NCBI GenBank assembly: GCA_016165875.1
Contig: JABBOT010000080.1
Coordinates: 10,728,078-10,792,077 of the forward strand
Reading direction: 5' to 3'
DNA length: 64,000 nucleotides
Source: Acanthopleura granulata
Lineage: Eukaryota; Mollusca; Polyplacophora; Chitonida; Chitonidae
A program made the translations under genes and the position numbers. The notes beneath the pieces are model-generated. The model did no database searches and was not told where the DNA came from. It worked only from the letters and a program-made list of their open reading frames with translations. Positions 54,001-60,000 of this stretch are shown here, one piece after another. Each line of letters begins with the position of its first letter. Position 1 is the stretch's first letter.

Positions 54001-57000
54001 TGGGGGAGAAGTAGTGCTTAGTGCCTCTCAGAGCCAGAGGGTGCAGTCAGTTATCTGAGGATAGGTTTGCATTGGTTGAGGGCACAAGATAACAACAGTC
54101 ATGGGAGCAATTCCTCAAAACCGTTCCTGATTTAGGTCAAACTTTGAAATACAATTTATGAGATTATTTTTGAGTCCTAGAAATTATAATTTTGGCCACC
54201 TCTGAAATATTATCTGAAGACAAATGTGTCAAAATTTCAACTTGTAGTGCCTAAAACTAAGAATTGTCACAGGGTTTTAAGTTTGGACCGAAGTCAGAAC
54301 TAGCTTTGTGGAATCAACCCCAGCAGCCTTTATAGCTGTCTGTGGGCTCAGAGCAGACAAGAGCATCATTCATTATGGACTGTTTCCTCCATGACGGAAG
54401 ACTAGGAACTCTTGGTTTAAATGGAGCTTGAGCCATGCTTCAGTAGAGTACAGTGTATCAGGCTAGAAATGCATGGCCTGAAGAAACCCTCTGGGCTATG
54501 TGCTAAACTGTTTATGCCACTACAAAACTGTTGGGGCCTTTGATGGCTGTGACAGGCTTGGCTTGGCCCGGCTCTGTGTGTGGCTTCCCTCTGATATACT
54601 AGATGTTTGTACACAGGGAGGGTGTACAAGGCGCTGAGGCAAGGGCTGGTACAAGTGGTAAGTGCCTGGGCAGGGTGATCAGGCTCGTATGAACGTACAC
54701 AATTTCTTTGGGCCCCTCATCCTTCTGTTTCTTGCATGGCATGTTTTTACTTATGGCAGCACATCATTATTTTGTGATGGGGGCCAGCTGTCCACACCTG
54801 GCAACATGACCCGCTGCTCCTAACTGAACTCATCCCATCCTAGGTTGCTAGGATTATTGTTACAATGACACCCGGCAAACCAGCCTCTGTTTCATCATAA
54901 TTCGTATGTGTTTCTTTTCTCTTCACTTTTTGTTGCCATGATCTTTTTGTTTCAGCACCACATCATCAAATCCTCTGGCCAGTGTGTGGTCTTTTCTTTT
55001 GTTTGTTTTCTGTTGTTGCGGCCACATCTATTCCTGGCCTTTCTTGTCATGTCATGACCTGGGATTGTTCTGTAATGGCATGGCCTATGCCCTATTCTCT
55101 GAAGTCCTCCCTGATGGCCTATGACCTCTTCCTAGGAATGGCGTATGTCCTGTTTCTTGGTGCTTTGGCATGGCGTATGTCCTGTTCCTAGATGTCATGA
55201 CATGGCCTATGTTCTCCATGATGTCATGGCATGACATATGTTCTCCATTATGCCATGGCATGGCCTAAGTTCTTCTCCATGGTATGATGGGATGACCTGC
55301 TCCATCATGTTATAATAGTTCCTTCATGACATGACCTATCTATTCTTTGATACTATGGCATGGCCTATGTTCTCCATGATACCATGGCATGGCCTGTGTT
55401 CTCCATGATACCATGGCATGGCCTATGTTCTCCATGATACCATGTCATGGCCTATGTTCTCCATGATATTATGGCATGGCCTATGTTCTCCATGATACCG
55501 TGGCATAGCCTATGTTCTCCATGATACCATGGCATGGCGTATGCCCTCCTCCAGGATATCATGGGACGACCTGCGTTCTATTCCGTGATGTTATGATAGA
55601 TCTATGTCCTATTCCATAATCTCATGTCTGTTCCTTGATATCATGGCCTCACCTGCCCTTATACGGATGTCATGGCATGATCTAAATCATGTTCCTTGAT
55701 GTCATGAAGATATTTGCACATAGGCGTCCAAACTGACATTCGTATACCAGCCATCAACCAAAATGGGTGTTCTGGGCCAATACGCACAAGTCAGCTATGT
55801 TGTTTGCTTGATGTCATGAAATAGCATGTTCCGGTACCCAGTACAGTGCATATCTACATGAAGTTCAGTTGGACTCTTTCCCCAACTTCCACTGGACATC
55901 GTGCCTATGATGATCATTACTGTGGCGTAAAACATACATTCCCCAACTTGAACCATTAGCGGTGAAAATTTTCCCACCTCTTCCCCTTCACCTTGGCCCA
56001 ATGTCTACTGCTTTGCCCTACCTTGGCCTGACTCATGCCTCAAGATCAGGTAGATAAACAGGCACACTGTAACCAAGTGAGATAACAGTGCTTGTTGTGC
56101 CCTCACAGTACATGTTGAACCACCAGTCATAGACAGGCACTACATTGAATAACAGCTGAGCGGAGCGAGATAAAGGTGCCTATGAATTATGATATCAAAG
56201 GGAGTTTGAGAAGCATTACTGGATGGCAGACATCCCAGTGATCCCATCTGCCCAGGCTTTGTTCCGCCTGGAAATGGAAATTCATATCAGCAATTAGGTG
56301 AGCTGTGTGGCGGAGCTGGAGCTCATTGTCGGCAGCTCCGATCTGTTATTACGCAGGCTAAGAGGAGATCAGAACCGTCAAACTTAAGCCATGTCAACTG
56401 TCCCTATTGCTGAGTCGCGCCCTGAGCAGGGTAAGCTTTGAGCTGTGCACTGCACGGTGTCTCTGTCCTGCTCTGTGCCAAGGGAGGGCTGGGTGCGTTG
56501 CTAGTGCTATAGCCCTGTGTCAGCTGGTCAGGCTGCCTGCCTGCGTGCTCCCTGGGCCTGGTGTGTGAGTGAGGTGCCAGCTCCCAGCTATAGCACAGCT
56601 CTCTCTATCCAATACCAGCCCATCTCTCTTTATACCAGTTCCGCTGACTGGCCTGACAGACTACAGTAGCGGCCATATTGGAAACTGTTTTCTGCTGAGG
56701 ACTAGTGACTCTCCCAGGACGTCTCGTCTGGTGGATGCTTTCATTGTTCACCTTGTAGGTAGGCGCATCGTCATTTATGCCTGGCAGGGTGGTTTTTTTT
56801 CTTTGTGAAATGTTGTGTGTGTGTTTTTTCCAGGTACGAATGTGTGTGATGTGTGTTGTTGCCCTGGTATGGCTGGGTGAAGATGTGTCATAACCAGCCA
56901 TTGGGCAGGGGCGCTGTGCTATGCTAAGATACAAGTGCAGTGTTCATGCAGAGATGGGCTGTAGTACTGGTTGAAAGTGTATTTGCTTGCCAGGCTACTA

Positions 57001-60000
57001 CAGTCTCAACTCCAGGTTTATGCCTCCTCAGGCTGGCCTAAGTTCGGACACATAGGTACATACTTACTGCAGGTGTCCAATGTGCGGTTGAACGATCCGT
57101 TAGCCAGCCTTTATTTGCAGGTAGACATGGGTGTTGAAGTGGTTCATGCTGTGACTTAAGACCGTGAATGAGGGTATTGCCTTGATCATTGCCTTGGCTG
57201 GCTGGCTGTGTTGTACAGTAGGCATGGTAAGGCCGAGGTATTCTACCCGCTGCTCTGTTACTGTTATACTGTGCGGAGAGTGGCTCTGACATTAGTGTGG
57301 CTGGCTAGGCAGGGGATGAGAATGCATGTTGTCGGACGAGGGTTCACATCCATCTCTTTGTTACCTGAGAGTATGTCCACAGTCATGTGCAAATATAATC
57401 CTGCAATTTGTGTGTTATTCGTTGTGTTAACGACTGCTCATCCATTAAGCAAGTAACATACAGTGATCATATAGGTACATCTATATAGGTATTTTGGGGG
57501 GCATTTTTTTTTTTTTTTTTTTAACATGGAGGTATGGATATTAAGAAATGTTTGTGTTGGCATTATCTGTTGACGTGTGACAATGAGCCAGGGTGTTGTG
57601 CATGTGACCGAGGCCCTTCTATGAAAAGAAGTCAAGCTTATATGGACTGGTTCATCAAAGACCAGAGTACATCTGTCTACCTGTTCAGTCTGTGACATGT
57701 TTACCTTCAGGTGTATGTTGATGTGACATTCGTGCACATTAGAATGATCTGTAGAACATAATGAGTTCATAGTGTGTATTTATGTGTATATGGTAGCGAC
57801 GTGTGGCAGACTAAAAGGGTTGTAAAAGGTGTAATATTGGGCATGCAGTTAAGGATACATCAGATTAAGTTCCTACTGGGATGTATTATTGTGGTAGTGT
57901 ATGAATGGGTGAATTATTTTTTCATCTTGGTCTGTCATATGGGACAAAAATAGCATGCTTAAGGCTGTCAGCAACTCATTATGGTGAATGTCAGTGTTAT
58001 GATACTGTGACAAGGAGCTAATGTAAACCAACAGGGTGCACATCAGGTGATGTAATACTGTGACATGGAACTAATGTAAACCAACAGGGTGCACATCAGG
58101 TGATGTAATATTGTGACATGGAACTAATGTAAACGAATAGGGTGCACATCAAGCGTTATAATACTGTGACATGGAACTAAAGTAAACCAATAGGGTGCAC
58201 ATCAAGTGTTATAATACTGTGACATGGAACTAAAGTAAACCAATAGGATGTACATCAGGTGATGTAGTACTGTGACATGGAACTAAAGTAAACCAATAGG
58301 GAGCACATCAGGTGTTATGATACTGTGACATGGAACTAATGTAAACCAATAGGGTGCACATCAGATGTTATGATACTGTGACATGGAACTAATGTAAACC
58401 AGTACAGTGCACATCAGGTGCTGTGACATGAAAGTAATGTAGACCAATAGGTTGCACATCAGGTGATATAATACTGTGACATGAAACTGATGTAGACCAA
58501 CAGGGTGCACATCAGGTGATATAATACTGTGACATGGAACCAATGTAAACCAACAGGGTGCACATCAGGTGTTATAATACTGCGACATGGAACTAATGTA
58601 AACCAACAGGGTGCACATCAGGTGATATAATACTGTGACATGGAACTAATATAAACCAACATGGTGCATATCAGGTGTTAGGGTTAGTAAAGATGTGGCA
58701 TGTTTTAAATGGGGGCCCTCGGGGTATATATATATATATAGGGGTTGGCTGTTACATACATGTTTTGCAGGTATACATTATGAAGTCACATACATGTGGG
58801 CTAAAGTGTGATGATCCATTTTGACACATGTTGCTGATGTCTAACATCACTGTAGCTACATTGTAACATGTCGGTGATACCAGGAAGCTCATGATATTGA
58901 CAGATATCTTCGATGAAGCTGTCATAGCCACACATAGCTTGGCACAGATGTCACATTGTGAACATATAGATGTATATGTACATGCATGTGTAGCCTTGTA
59001 CATATGCTCAGTGTGTCAGGGAGTTGGAGCTCTCCATGCGTGTCAGTGAGCCTGTTGTCAACATGGATACAGCCAGACTAGGACATGTACTGCTCATACA
59101 GCCAGGCTAGGACATGTACTGCTCATACAGCCAGACTAGGACATGTACTGCTCATACAGCCAGACTAGGACATGTACTGCTCATACAGCCAGACTAGGAC
59201 ATGTAATGCTCATACAGCCAGACTAGGACATGTATTGCTCATACAGCCAGACTAGGACATGTACTGCTCACACAGCCAGGCTAGGACATGTACTGCTCAG
59301 CGCAAAGGGTATTGACCAGTGATCATACATTAGTGGTCAAGCTATTAACTTGGGTAGTGGTCAGTGGCTACAGACAGTGGAGGTACCTACAGAAAACCTG
59401 GAGATCATGTTTCCCTGTGGGTACCATTACTGGAATTTCTTGGATGATCAAATTACGGTGGACATGCAGTGATGACCTGTATATTGTTCTTGTTCTGTGT
59501 GGACAGATCTGTAAATGAATGAGGATGTCTTTGTTTCAAGGAAATATCTCTTCGGTTTCTCAGAGCTTTATTACTTGATAGCTCAAATCCAACTACTGGC
59601 ACGTCAACTGATTCTGTACAAAATACGTCCTTACAGTTGTAAGTTCGTAAGTTATGACTGCTTGACGGGCTTTGACTAAGTGAATGTCCTTCAGCCTTTT
59701 CACATAAGCAGACAGATGAGCTTGGATGTTTGATTTTTCATTTAGGTGTGAGATACGCTAACCTCTGCTTTATTAGGTAACTAGGAGGTGGTGTGGAAAG
59801 TAAAACTTTCTCATTTTTATATGCACGGAATGATGCTCTGATACACTTGACATAGACACACCCGTCAGTTATAACGCAGACACAGCAGCCTCATCAGGCT
59901 ACTCAGTCAAGATTAACAGTTAGGCCATGGTAACATTTTTGTCCGAGTTAAACTGTCCATGGAAATTCAAATTGGTGGTTTTTTTTTTTTTAATTTTTGT

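Noticed and set aside
56569..56808. 79-codon frame in the GC-richer block of intron 7
   Set aside because: It lacks an ATG at its listed start and no donor joins it in phase to exon h with any sequence support.
57438..57770. 110-codon minus-strand frame containing a Lys run
   Set aside because: The Lys run is a poly-T tract read backwards; no other support.
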